From positions 2,617,001 through 2,681,000 of the forward strand of contig NZ_CP014595.1 of NCBI RefSeq assembly GCF_001687105.1: DNA of 64,000 bases, given 5' to 3'. The notes below the pieces were generated by a model. That model saw only the letters and a program-made list of their open reading frames with translations. It did not search any database and was not told where the DNA came from. Shown piece after piece: positions 7,648-15,871 of the stretch. Each line of letters begins with the position of its first letter. Position 1 is the first letter of the stretch. The translations under genes and the position numbers were made by a program. Origin of the DNA: Salipiger sp. CCB-MM3 (GTDB lineage Bacteria > Pseudomonadota > Alphaproteobacteria > Rhodobacterales > Rhodobacteraceae).

Positions 7648-9507
7648 TCAGGCCGACTCGCGCCGCTGCGCCTCGAGCGCGGCGAAGAGCGCGGTTTCGA
7701 GATCCTTCTCCAGTTCCTGCGATCGCTTGATGTAGGCCGGGTTCTCGGCGGGATGGGTGCCCGGGTCCCAAAGCTCGGCAAGCTCGCGCATGGTCTCGCG
7801 GTCGTGGCGATAGAAGGTCTGCTCGGCGGCGGCGGCCTCATATTCGGTCAGCCCGGCCTCTTCGAGCACGTAGCGTCCGGCCCGCAGCGAGCTGTCGAAC
7901 ATCTCGCGCACCATTTTGTCGGCGCCCGCCTGATAAAGCTCGTAGACATGGGTACGGTCGCGGGCGCGGGCGATGACGAAAAGGTCGGGGCGGATGCGTT
8001 TGGCGAAGCGCACCAGTTTGGTCGTGGCCTTGGGGTCATCAAGCGCGGCGACCAGCACCTTGGCCTTGCCGATGCCCGCCGCATGCAGCAGCTCGGGCCG
8101 GGTGGGATCGCCGAAGAAGCCCTTCATGCCGAAATTGCGCATCAACTCGATGGTCTGCATGTCGTGGTCGATCACCACGGTCTGGAAGCCCGAGTTCTGC
8201 ACGAGGCGATTGACGATCTGCCCAAAGCGTCCGATCCCGGCGATGATGATCGGCCCCTGACTGTCGATCCGGTCATCAGCGCGCGGTTCGGCTTTCTCGA
8301 CCAGCTTGGCCGACAGTGTGTCATAGAGGATGAAGAGCGCTGGGGTGATCAGCATCGACAGCGCCACCACCATCAACATGCGCTGGCCCAGTTCCTCGGT
8401 CAGCACGTTTTGCTGCAGCGCGAAAGAGATCAGCACGAAGCCAAACTCGCCCGCCTGCGCCAGCGACAGGGTGAACAGCATCCGGTCGCGGCCCTTGAGG
8501 TGAAAGAGCCCGCCCAGCACATGCAGGATCGCGCCCTTGACGAGGATCAGCGCGGCGGTGGCGCCAAGCAGCAGCAGGGGCTCGCGCAGGAAGTCGGCAA
8601 AATCGATCCCGGCGCCCACGGTGATGAAGAAAAGCCCCAGCAGTAGCCCCTTGAAGGGCTCGATGTCGGCCTCAAGCTGGTGGCGGAACTCCGAGTTGGC
8701 CAGCACCACGCCCGCAAGGAAGGTTCCGAGCGCGGGCGAGAGGCCCACCAGCCCCATCAGGAAGGCGATGCCGACGACGATGAGCAGCGCCACGGCGGTG
8801 AACATCTCGGGCAGCCGCGCGGCGTTGATGTAGCGAAACAGCGGGCGCGCGCCGTAGACGCCTGCAAGGATGATCAGCGCGATGGCCCCCAGCGTGACCA
8901 GCGCCACCCCCCAGCCGGGCAGGCCTTCGACCAGCGACATGCCGTGCCCGCCGTGGCCTGCGTCGCTGTGGTCAGCGTTGGAACTGGCCGCCATGAACGG
9001 GCCGCTGAGCAGCGGCAGCAGCACCAACATGGGGATCACCGCGATGTCCTGCGTCAGCAGCACCGAAAAGGCGCCGCGCCCGCCGTTGGTCTGCATCAGC
9101 CCCTTCTCCGACAGGGTCTGCAGCACAATGGCGGTGGAGGAGAGCGCAAAGATCATCCCCGCGGCCACCGCCGGGCGCCAGTCGAGGCCAAATGCCATGG
9201 TCAGCCCGGTCACCGCCCCAAGCGTCAGCAGGATTTGCAACCCTCCGAGCCCGATCAGCCGGTGTCGCATGTCCCACAGCGCGCGGGGCTCCAGTTCCAG
9301 CCCGATGATGAACAGCATCATCACCACGCCGAACTCGGCATAATGGCGCAGATCGTCGGTGTGCGAGACGAGGTGCAGCACCGGCCCGATGACGATCCCG
9401 GCCAGCAGATAGCCGAGCACCGACCCCAGTCCCAGCCGGGCGGCGATGGGCACCGCGATGACCGCGGCTGCGAGGTAGATCGAGGCCTGAAAGAGCGTGC
9501 TTTCCAT
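7648..9507 (-). CDS. Kef-type monovalent cation:proton antiporter (CPA2) with TrkA-N domain
   Basis: A 619-residue membrane protein. The first about 380 residues carry roughly 12 transmembrane helices of the Na+/H+ exchanger fold (LGLGSVLGYLLAGIVIGP, FALSSTAIVLQTL, LSPALGTFLAGVVLANSEF). A cytosolic TrkA-N/RCK domain follows (GPIIIAGIGRFGQIVNRL, then GDPTRPELLHAAG), which binds nucleotide and gates transport. The order matches KefB/KefC, K+ efflux systems controlled by glutathione adducts in E. coli; no ancillary KefF/KefG flavoprotein gene is adjacent. The C-terminus is a charged helix. The ATG at 9507 is used because the first membrane helix starts shortly afterwards. Confidence 0.88.
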   Translation of the reverse strand: MESTLFQASIYLAAAVIAVPIAARLGLGSVLGYLLAGIVIGPVLHLVSHTDDLRHYAEFGVVMMLFIIGLELEPRALWDMRHRLIGLGGLQILLTLGAVTGLTMAFGLDWRPAVAAGMIFALSSTAIVLQTLSEKGLMQTNGGRGAFSVLLTQDIAVIPMLVLLPLLSGPFMAASSNADHSDAGHGGHGMSLVEGLPGWGVALVTLGAIALIILAGVYGARPLFRYINAARLPEMFTAVALLIVVGIAFLMGLVGLSPALGTFLAGVVLANSEFRHQLEADIEPFKGLLLGLFFITVGAGIDFADFLREPLLLLGATAALILVKGAILHVLGGLFHLKGRDRMLFTLSLAQAGEFGFVLISFALQQNVLTEELGQRMLMVVALSMLITPALFILYDTLSAKLVEKAEPRADDRIDSQGPIIIAGIGRFGQIVNRLVQNSGFQTVVIDHDMQTIELMRNFGMKGFFGDPTRPELLHAAGIGKAKVLVAALDDPKATTKLVRFAKRIRPDLFVIARARDRTHVYELYQAGADKMVREMFDSSLRAGRYVLEEAGLTEYEAAAAEQTFYRHDRETMRELAELWDPGTHPAENPAYIKRSQELEKDLETALFAALEAQRRESA

Positions 9508-9647
9508 GTCCGTCCCGTGGCTTGCTTCGCGCCGCCATGATGAGACGGGATCGCGCCGGATGACAAGCGCGGGTGGCGGCATGTGCCGGGGCCGGACAAT
9601 TTGCCGCCGCGATCGGACATACGCGCGGGGCTGCGGCTGCTGCGCGC

Positions 9648-9676
9648 TTGACCGAGGCGCGGCGGCGGCGTATTTC
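9648..9676 (+). promoter_or_regulatory. sigma-70 promoter of the metZ transcript
   Basis: A TTGACC -35 (9648-9653) and a TATTTC -10 (9671-9676) are separated by exactly 17 bases. Transcription would start near 9683, at the first base-paired nucleotides of the SAM-II aptamer. The agreement between predicted start and aptamer boundary supports both calls. Confidence 0.7.
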
Positions 9677-9680
9677 AGCC

Positions 9681-9733
9681 CCGTGGCGATTTGTTGACGG
9701 ATTGCGGGCCACGTAAAACATGCCGCTAAAAGG
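9681..9733 (+). promoter_or_regulatory. SAM-II riboswitch (metA/metZ-type aptamer)
   Basis: The sequence reads as stem P1 (CGTGGC 9682-9687 with GCCACG 9708-9713), a loop GATTTGTTGACGGATTGC resembling the SAM-II L1 loop (GATTT...ACCGTATTGC in the type sequence), then a linker with TAAAACAT and the conserved GCTAAAAGG (9724-9732) that closes the pseudoknot. SAM-II aptamers occur mainly in alphaproteobacteria ahead of methionine genes, and metZ follows here. It would bind S-adenosylmethionine and reduce metZ expression when SAM is abundant. Confidence 0.85.
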
Positions 9734-9744
9734 TCGGACGAGAG

Positions 9745-9778
9745 AGCCCCTTTCGCTTGACCGCGAATGGGGCTTTTT
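9745..9778 (+). terminator. intrinsic terminator in the metZ leader (likely expression platform)
   Basis: AGCCCC (9745-9750) pairs with GGGGCT (9769-9774). The stem continues TTCGC/GCGAA across one T-T mismatch, with a 6-base loop, and runs into five Ts (9774-9778). It lies 12 bases after the aptamer and about 50 bases before the metZ start, so the switch probably acts by transcription termination. The alternative pairing that would form an anti-terminator is not obvious to me. Confidence 0.85.
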
Positions 9779-9825
9779 CATTTCCGGCGCAGAGGGTTAG
9801 CCCGGACACAGAAAGGTGGAAGATC

Positions 9826-11010
9826 ATGGCAGATTTCAAGAAGGCATCGCGCACCGAACTGGTGCACGGCGGCACCAAGCGCAGCCAGTGGGGGGAGCTC
9901 AGCGAGGCGATCTTCCTCACGCAGGGCTTTGCCTATGACAGCGCCGAGCAGGCCGAGGCGCGCTTTATCAAGACCGAGGCGGATGAATATATCTACGCCC
10001 GCTACGGCAACCCGACCGTCGCCATGTTCGAAGAGCGCATCGCGCTGCTCGAAGGCGCCGAAGACGCCTTTGCCACCGCCTCCGGCATGGCTGCCGTCTC
10101 GGGCGCGCTGACCGCCATGCTCAAGGCCGGGGACCGCGTGGTCGCCGCGCGCGCGCTGTTCGGATCCTGCCTTTACGTGCTCGAAACCATTCTGACCCGC
10201 TTCGGCGTCGAGGTGGTCTTTGTCGACGGGGCCGATCTGGCGCAATGGGAAGAGGCGCTGGCGCCCGGTGCCGAACTGGTGTTCTTCGAGAGCATGTCGA
10301 ACCCGACGCTGGAGCTGGTGGATGTCGAGGCCGTCGCCAAGCTGGCCCATGCCAAGGGCGCCAAGGTTGTGGTCGACAACGTCTTTTCGACCCCGGTCTA
10401 CAGCCGCGCCATCGAGCAGGGGGCCGACGTGGTGGTCTATTCGGCGACCAAGCACATCGACGGGCAGGGCCGCACGCTGGGCGGTGTGATCCTCGGCTCG
10501 CGTGAGATCATCCGCGGCGTGATCGAACCCTACATGAAGCACACCGGCGGCTCGATGAGCCCGTTCACCGCTTGGGTCATGCTCAAGGGGCTGGAGACCA
10601 TCGACCTGCGGGTGCGCGCGCAGACCGCGTCTGCCGAGGCGATCGCCAAGGCGGTGATCCCCCATCCCAAGGTGACGCGCGTCAGCTATCCGGGGCTCGA
10701 AAGCCATCCGCAGCATGAACTGGCGCAGCGGCAGCTTGGGGCAGGCGGCACCATGGTGGCCTTCGAGATCGAAGGCGGGAAAGAGGCGGCCTTCCGCTTC
10801 TGCAACGCGCTGAAGGTGATCCTGATCTCGAACAATCTCGGCGATGCAAAGTCCATTGCGACCCACCCGGCGACCACCACGCACCAGCGCCTCAGCCCCG
10901 AGCAGCGCGCCGGTCTGGGCATCGGTGACGGGCTGATCCGCCTTTCGGTGGGAATCGAGGCCACTGAGGACCTTGTTGCCGATATTCAACAAGCACTTGA
11001 TGAATCGTGA
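9826..11010 (+). CDS. metZ: O-succinylhomoserine sulfhydrylase
   Basis: A 394-residue PLP enzyme of the Cys/Met metabolism family. It converts O-succinylhomoserine (or the acetyl ester) and sulfide to homocysteine in direct-sulfurylation methionine synthesis. Visible hallmarks are YARYGNPTVAMFEERIALLEG, the SGMAAV phosphate-binding turn, VVVDNVFSTP and the PLP lysine in VYSATKHIDGQGR; SLGDAKS-like NNLGDAKSIATHPATTTH lies near the C-terminus. The ATG at 9826 follows an AAGGTGGAAGATC ribosome site. The upstream SAM-II element and terminator control it, and a strong terminator follows immediately, so it is transcribed alone. Confidence 0.95.
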   Translation: MADFKKASRTELVHGGTKRSQWGELSEAIFLTQGFAYDSAEQAEARFIKTEADEYIYARYGNPTVAMFEERIALLEGAEDAFATASGMAAVSGALTAMLKAGDRVVAARALFGSCLYVLETILTRFGVEVVFVDGADLAQWEEALAPGAELVFFESMSNPTLELVDVEAVAKLAHAKGAKVVVDNVFSTPVYSRAIEQGADVVVYSATKHIDGQGRTLGGVILGSREIIRGVIEPYMKHTGGSMSPFTAWVMLKGLETIDLRVRAQTASAEAIAKAVIPHPKVTRVSYPGLESHPQHELAQRQLGAGGTMVAFEIEGGKEAAFRFCNALKVILISNNLGDAKSIATHPATTTHQRLSPEQRAGLGIGDGLIRLSVGIEATEDLVADIQQALDES

Positions 11011-11016
11011 AGATTT

Positions 11017-11055
11017 TGTGGCCGGGCAAAATAAAGATTGCCCGGCCACATTTTT
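11017..11055 (+). terminator. intrinsic terminator after metZ
   Basis: A perfect 13-bp stem (11017-11029 with 11038-11050, TGTGGCCGGGCAA arm), an 8-base A-rich loop and five Ts. It starts seven bases after the metZ stop codon. Confidence 0.95.
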
Positions 11056-11079
11056 GCCCGCAAGAGATGATCCATACGG

Positions 11080-11101
11080 ATAGGTATGCTCGTATAGGTA
11101 T
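11080..11101 (+). promoter_or_regulatory. direct repeat ATAGGTAT x2 in the folE2 upstream region
   Basis: ATAGGTAT occurs at 11080-11087 and again at 11094-11101, 14 bases apart. CATAC/GTATG arms (11073-11077 with 11084-11088) overlap the first copy. This could be a regulator site for folE2, a gene often under zinc (Zur) control in other bacteria, but it does not match a Zur box I know. Function is uncertain. Confidence 0.3.
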
Positions 11102-11170
11102 CGTAAGTGGTGGATATTTCGGTAAAACACCTTAAGTAAGTGGAAAGAACCCCGCCTCGGAGGGCAGGCA

Positions 11171-12268
11171 ATGAATGTGTATTCCCCGGTTGTAGACCGT
11201 GACCCGAACCGTGACGAAGCGGAGGCCGCGCTCGCGGTCCTGCGCAAATGGACCGAAACCGCTGCCGATAACGAGATCACCGATCTCGACCCTGCGCTGC
11301 TGAAGCTTCTCGGGGCCGCACAGGATTACCCTACCTTTTCGCGCCAATACCCCGAAGGGTTCACCGTCGAGCCTTCGTACAAAGACTCGCTGCCCGACCT
11401 GCAGAACGGCCCGTCTTCGCTGATCCGCGGTGAGAACCGCCGCATTCAGCATGTGGGTATCTCGAATTTCCGCCTTCCGATCAGCTATCGCACCAAGGAA
11501 GGTGCGCCGCTGACCGTCGAGACCTCGGTGACCGGTACGGTCAGCCTCGAGGCCGACAAAAAAGGCATCAACATGTCGCGCATCATGCGCAGCTTCTACA
11601 CCCATGCCGAAAAGACCTTCAGCTTTGGTGTGATCGAAGCGGCGCTGGATGACTATAAGTCCGACCTCGAAAGCTTCGACGCGCGCATCCAGATGCGCTT
11701 CCGCTTCCCGATGCGGGTCGACAGCCTGCGCTCGGGCCTGTCCGGCTATCAGTATTACGACATCGCGCTGGAACTGATCGAGAATGACGGCGTGCGCCAG
11801 CGCGTCGTGCACCTCGATTATGTCTACAGCTCGACCTGCCCTTGCTCGCTGGAGCTTTCCGAGCATGCGCGCCAGTTCCGTGGCCAGCTTGCCACGCCGC
11901 ACTCGCAGCGTTCGGTGGCGCGCGTGTCGGCGGTGCTGACCGACGACGAAGACTGGATGTGGTTCGAAGACCTCGTGGGGCTCTGCCGCTCTGCCGTGCC
12001 GACCGAGACGCAGGTCATGGTCAAGCGCGAGGACGAGCAGGCCTTCGCCGAGCTCAACGCCGCCAACCCGATCTTCGTCGAAGACGCGGCGCGGCTCTTT
12101 GCCGAGGCGCTGCAGGCCGATCCGCGGATCGGCGACTACCGCGTGCTTGCCAGCCATCAGGAAAGCCTGCACTCGCATGACGCGGTGGCGCTGCTGACCG
12201 AAGGGCCGACCTTTGCGCAGGCCAGCCTCGATCCGACGCTCTTCCCGAGCCTGATCCATCAGGGCTAA
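11171..12268 (+). CDS. folE2: GTP cyclohydrolase FolE2 (type IB)
   Basis: A 365-residue enzyme that converts GTP to dihydroneopterin triphosphate, the first step of folate (and in some bacteria queuosine) synthesis. Family signatures include GTVSLEADKKGINMSRIMRSF, STCPCSLELSEHARQ with metal-ligand cysteine, and ASHQESLHSHDAVA near the C-terminus. FolE2 enzymes can use metals other than zinc and often replace zinc-dependent FolE when zinc is scarce; whether FolE is also present cannot be seen here. Length is slightly above the roughly 300-residue norm because of an N-terminal extension. A terminator follows. Confidence 0.95.
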   Translation: MNVYSPVVDRDPNRDEAEAALAVLRKWTETAADNEITDLDPALLKLLGAAQDYPTFSRQYPEGFTVEPSYKDSLPDLQNGPSSLIRGENRRIQHVGISNFRLPISYRTKEGAPLTVETSVTGTVSLEADKKGINMSRIMRSFYTHAEKTFSFGVIEAALDDYKSDLESFDARIQMRFRFPMRVDSLRSGLSGYQYYDIALELIENDGVRQRVVHLDYVYSSTCPCSLELSEHARQFRGQLATPHSQRSVARVSAVLTDDEDWMWFEDLVGLCRSAVPTETQVMVKREDEQAFAELNAANPIFVEDAARLFAEALQADPRIGDYRVLASHQESLHSHDAVALLTEGPTFAQASLDPTLFPSLIHQG

Positions 12269-12338
12269 GCAGGGGCAGGGATAGGGGCGGCCGCGGGCCA
12301 AGGCTCCGCCGCTGCCGCTTTCCTGAGCAACAGCTTCG

Positions 12339-12366
12339 TGCCGCCGGTCACTCCGGCGGCATTTTT
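12339..12366 (+). terminator. intrinsic terminator after folE2
   Basis: A 9-bp perfect stem (12339-12347 with 12353-12361; TGCCGCCGG arm), a 5-base loop and five Ts (12362-12366). Confidence 0.92.
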
Positions 12367-12464
12367 CTGCAATGCAGCAATTTCTGCCGGTGCGGAGGTG
12401 ACGGGGAGTGGCCGCCGGACCATCTTGAAGGTGGAGGGCAACGCAACCCACCGGAGGTCTTGGC

Positions 12465-12704
12465 ATGACCACGAGCACTGCAGCGGAAAACGTGATGATC
12501 GGCATGGGGCGCGGCTCGCTGCGCGCCCGGATCGACAGCTATTTCACCCAGCTTGGGCTTGGGGTGAACGCCGCCGGTCTGGCCCGTGCGCGGCTGCGCG
12601 AGATCATCGTGCTGGAAAGCCAGAGCGATGACCGGCTGGCCGAGTTGGGGCTCACCCGCGAGCAGATTTTGCCACATGTCTTCCGTGACCTTTTCGGCGA
12701 CTGA
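12465..12704 (+). CDS. DUF1127-like small protein
   Basis: A 79-residue protein starting at an ATG preceded by a GGAGG-type ribosome site (ACCGGAGGTCTTGGC). The C-terminal half, REIIVLESQSDDRLAELGLTREQILPHVFRDLFG, resembles the DUF1127 pattern of D-x-L-x-D-I-G-L-T-R-x-x-I. Such small alphaproteobacterial proteins are linked to RNA turnover or phosphate and nitrogen responses in a few species, but no role can be assigned here. It lies 56 bases before trkH on the same strand and may be co-transcribed with it. Confidence 0.65.
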   Translation: MTTSTAAENVMIGMGRGSLRARIDSYFTQLGLGVNAAGLARARLREIIVLESQSDDRLAELGLTREQILPHVFRDLFGD

Positions 12705-12760
12705 CCCTTGCCCAAGCGCGGCGCTTGACAGGGGGGCAGCGCCGGGCGAAGGCTCTGGCC

Positions 12761-14209
12761 ATGTTCGACATCCGCCCCGTTGCCTATGTTCTCGGCCTGC
12801 TCGTCACGACGCTTGGCGCCTGCATGCTCGTACCGCTTCTGGTGGATATCGCCGAGGCGCGCGGCGAGTGGCATGTCTTTCTCGAAAGCGCGCTGCTGAC
12901 CATGCTGACCGGCGGTCTGATCGCGCTGGCCTGCGCCAATGCCGGGCGGCAGGGGCTGACGCTGCAGCAGACCTTCCTGCTGACCGTCGGCGCTTGGGTG
13001 GTGCTGCCGCTCTTTGGTGGCATCCCCTTCATGCTGGGCGCCACCGAGGCGCGGCTGGTGGATGCGGTGTTCGAGGCCATGTCGGGCGTCACCACCACCG
13101 GCTCGACGGTGTTCACCGGGCTCGATGATCTGCCCAAGGGTATCTTGCTGTGGCGCGGCATGCTGCAATGGCTGGGCGGGGTGGGGATCATCGTCGTCGC
13201 CATGGTGTTCCTGCCCGAACTGCGGGTCGGCGGGATGCAGATCTTCCGGTCCGAGGCCTTCGAGACCATGGGCAAAATCCTGCCCCGCGCCACCGAGATC
13301 GCCTCGTCGATCTCGACCATCTATGTGGGCATGACGCTGGCCTGCACGGCGGCCTATATGGTCTGCGGCATGGATGCGTTCGACGCCACGGTGCATGCGC
13401 TCACCACGCTCTCGACCGGCGGGTTTGCCAATTACGACGCGTCTTTCGGCACCTTCTCGGGTCCGGCGGAATATGTCGCCGCCTTCTTCATGGTCGCCGC
13501 CGCGCTGCCCTTCGTGCGGTATGTGCAGATGCTCAACGGCAACCAGCGCGCGCTCTGGCGCGACAGTCAGGTGCGGGCCTTCTTCGCGACGATCTTCACG
13601 CTGGTGCTGGTGATGAGCGTGACGCTGGTGATCAAATTCCCGCATCATCCCGAACAGGCGATCCGCGAGTCGCTGTTCAATATCACCTCGATCATCTCCG
13701 GCACCGGCTACGCCTCGGTGGACTATATGGGCTGGGGCGCCTTCCTGATCACGCTCTTCTTTTTCATCGGGCTGATCGGGGGCTGTGCGGGCTCGACCGC
13801 CTGCTCGGTGAAAATCTTCCGCTACCAACTTCTCTTCGCGTCGATCCGGGTGCAGCTCAAGCGTATCCGCGCGCCGCATGGTGTCTTCACCCCGCGCTTC
13901 GAGGGCCGCCCGGTCAGCGACGAGGTGCTGAGCTCGGTGATGGCCTATTTCGTTTTCTTCGTGGTCTCGCTCGGTGTGCTGTCGGTGGCGCTCGGCTTCA
14001 CCGGGCTCGACTTCGTGACTTCGGTGTCCGGCGCGGCCACGGCGCTTGCCAATGTCGGCCCGGGTCTGGGCGACATCATCGGTCCGGCGGGCAATTTCGC
14101 CACGCTCAACGACACCGCCAAATGGCTGCTGGTCTTTGCCATGCTGGTGGGGCGGCTGGAGATCATGGCGGTCTTCGTGCTGTTCACCGCCCGTTTCTGG
14201 CGCGACTAA
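12761..14209 (+). CDS. trkH: TrkH-family potassium uptake membrane subunit
   Basis: A 482-residue membrane protein with about ten hydrophobic segments. Pore-loop motifs typical of SKT proteins are present: MSGVTTTGSTVFTGLDDLP, HALTTLSTGGFANYDASFG, IISGTGYASVDY and SAATALANVGPGLG, each with the filter glycine region, plus GGCAGSTACSVKIFRYQ. It imports K+ together with a cytoplasmic TrkA subunit; no trkA is in the window. The ATG at 12761 starts directly before the first helix; an upstream in-frame start would add a charged extension. A palindromic repeat follows the gene. Confidence 0.92.
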   Translation: MFDIRPVAYVLGLLVTTLGACMLVPLLVDIAEARGEWHVFLESALLTMLTGGLIALACANAGRQGLTLQQTFLLTVGAWVVLPLFGGIPFMLGATEARLVDAVFEAMSGVTTTGSTVFTGLDDLPKGILLWRGMLQWLGGVGIIVVAMVFLPELRVGGMQIFRSEAFETMGKILPRATEIASSISTIYVGMTLACTAAYMVCGMDAFDATVHALTTLSTGGFANYDASFGTFSGPAEYVAAFFMVAAALPFVRYVQMLNGNQRALWRDSQVRAFFATIFTLVLVMSVTLVIKFPHHPEQAIRESLFNITSIISGTGYASVDYMGWGAFLITLFFFIGLIGGCAGSTACSVKIFRYQLLFASIRVQLKRIRAPHGVFTPRFEGRPVSDEVLSSVMAYFVFFVVSLGVLSVALGFTGLDFVTSVSGAATALANVGPGLGDIIGPAGNFATLNDTAKWLLVFAMLVGRLEIMAVFVLFTARFWRD

Positions 14210-14224
14210 GAGCGCCTCCGGCGG

Positions 14225-14284
14225 GCGTATTTAGGGGAACAATGAAAGCCCCCATGCGCCAATTCATTGTTCCTACAAATACGC
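14225..14284. repeat. intergenic inverted repeat (REP-like) after trkH
   Basis: An imperfect hairpin: GGAACAATGAA (14236-14246) pairs with TTCATTGTTCC (14263-14273). The outer GCGTATTT (14225-14232) pairs with AAATACGC (14277-14284). The loop is 16 bases. It sits between convergent genes, preceded by CCTCCGGCGGGCG, a context I associate from general memory with repeats common in Roseobacter genomes. It may also stop transcription from both sides. Confidence 0.7.
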
Positions 14285-14341
14285 ATCTTCGCCCGCCACC
14301 GCAGCGAGGGCCGGGACAGCGCGCTGCCCCGGCCATCAAGG

Positions 14342-15715
14342 TCAGTCCTGCGGCACAAGCTTGCCGGGGTTCATGATGTTCTGCGGATCGAGCGCGCGCT
14401 TGATCTGCCCCATGACCTGCCAGCCGGGCCCGTGTTCGGCCTCCATATAGGCCATTTTGCCAAGCCCGACGCCATGCTCGCCGGTGCAGGTGCCGCCGAG
14501 CCGCAGCGCCCGTTCGGCCATGCGGTGCGACAGCGCCTTGGCGGTCTTCAGCTCCTCGGGGCTGTCGGGGCCGATGAGCAGCACCGCGTGGAAATTGCCG
14601 TCGCCCACATGGCCGAGGATCGGGCCGGGGATGCCGCTGGCGGCGATGTCGGCCTGTGTCTCTTCCACCGCCAGAGCAAGCTCCGAGATCGGCACGCAGA
14701 TGTCGGTCACCACCGCGCGCGCGCCTTTGCGCGAGGCGAGGATGGCGTAATAGCCGTTGTGGCGCAGCGCCCAGAGCGCGCGGCGCTCTTCTTCGCGGGC
14801 GGACCATTCGAACGGGCTGCCGCCATTGTCGGCGACGATCTCGGCAAAGCGCTCGGCGTCCTGCTTCACGCTTTCGGGCGAGCCGTTGAACTCGACCAGC
14901 AGGTGCGGGCTCTCGGCCATCTCCATGCCCGAGTAGTCCGAGAAAGCGCGGGCGGTGGCGGCGTCGACGAACTCGATGCGTGCCATCGGGATGCCCATCT
15001 GGATGGTCTCCATCACCGTGGTCACCGCGCTGCCCATGTCGTCAAAGGCGCAGATGCCCGCCGATACCGCCTCGGGGATGCCATGCAGCCGCAGGGTAAG
15101 CTCGGTGACAAGCCCCAGCGTGCCCTCCGAGCCGACAAAGAGCGCCGTCAGGTCGAACCCGGCGGCGGATTTGCGGGCGCGGGTGCCGGTCTCGATCACC
15201 CGGCCGTCGGCCAGCACCGCCTTGAGGCCCAGCACGTTGTCGCGCATGGAGCCGTAGCGCACCGTGGTGGTGCCCGAGGCGCGGGTCATCGCCATGCCGC
15301 CAAGCGAGGCATTGGCGCCTGGATCGACCGGGAAGAACAGCCCCGTGGCGCGCAGTTCCTCGTTCAGCGCCTCGCGGGTGACGCCGGGCTGAACGGTCAC
15401 ATCCATGTCGGCGGGGCGGATTTCCAGCACTTTGTTCATGCGGATGAAGTCGACGGTGACGCCGCCTTTCACCGCCTGTCCGTGGCCCTCGAGCGAGGTG
15501 CCGGCACCCCAGCCGATCACCGGGCAGCCGTGTTCGGCGCAGATCTGCACGATGCGCTGCACCTCTTCGGCGGTTTCGGGGTAAGCGACGCCATCGGGCG
15601 GCGTCAGGGGGAAATAGGACTCGGATCGGCCGTGCAGGTCCAGTTCGGACTTGGAGCGGGTGAATCGTTCGCCTAGGAAGTGATCAAGAGCCTCCAGGGC
15701 TTCGGCGACGGGCAT
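14342..15715 (-). CDS. FAD-linked oxidase, D-lactate dehydrogenase (cytochrome) type
   Basis: A 457-residue flavoprotein of the vanillyl-alcohol-oxidase/GlcD superfamily. The FAD-binding PP-loop region is VIGWGAGTSLEGHGQAVKGGVTVD and PGANASLGGMAMTRASGTTTVRYG. The C-terminal substrate domain ends with the family signature GGTCTGEHGVGLGKM...IKRALDPQNIMNPGKL. Domain order and length fit mitochondrial-type D-lactate dehydrogenase, which oxidises D-lactate (or a related 2-hydroxy acid) and passes electrons to cytochrome c; glycolate oxidase subunit GlcD is the main alternative, but no glcE/glcF neighbours are present. The ATG at 15715 follows a GGAGGTTCTCT ribosome site. Confidence 0.85.
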   Translation of the reverse strand: MPVAEALEALDHFLGERFTRSKSELDLHGRSESYFPLTPPDGVAYPETAEEVQRIVQICAEHGCPVIGWGAGTSLEGHGQAVKGGVTVDFIRMNKVLEIRPADMDVTVQPGVTREALNEELRATGLFFPVDPGANASLGGMAMTRASGTTTVRYGSMRDNVLGLKAVLADGRVIETGTRARKSAAGFDLTALFVGSEGTLGLVTELTLRLHGIPEAVSAGICAFDDMGSAVTTVMETIQMGIPMARIEFVDAATARAFSDYSGMEMAESPHLLVEFNGSPESVKQDAERFAEIVADNGGSPFEWSAREEERRALWALRHNGYYAILASRKGARAVVTDICVPISELALAVEETQADIAASGIPGPILGHVGDGNFHAVLLIGPDSPEELKTAKALSHRMAERALRLGGTCTGEHGVGLGKMAYMEAEHGPGWQVMGQIKRALDPQNIMNPGKLVPQD

Positions 15716-15871
15716 AGAGAACCTCCGTGGAAAATCGGGGCGACCTTATCCGCGCCGGGCGGGCTGCGAAAGCCATGCTACACATGGGCGTGAGCAAGCA
15801 AGCCCGCGCGGGCACAGCGGCGAGGCTGCGACGAGGGCAGGGAACGGGCAGGACGAGGACGGAACCGAGCG

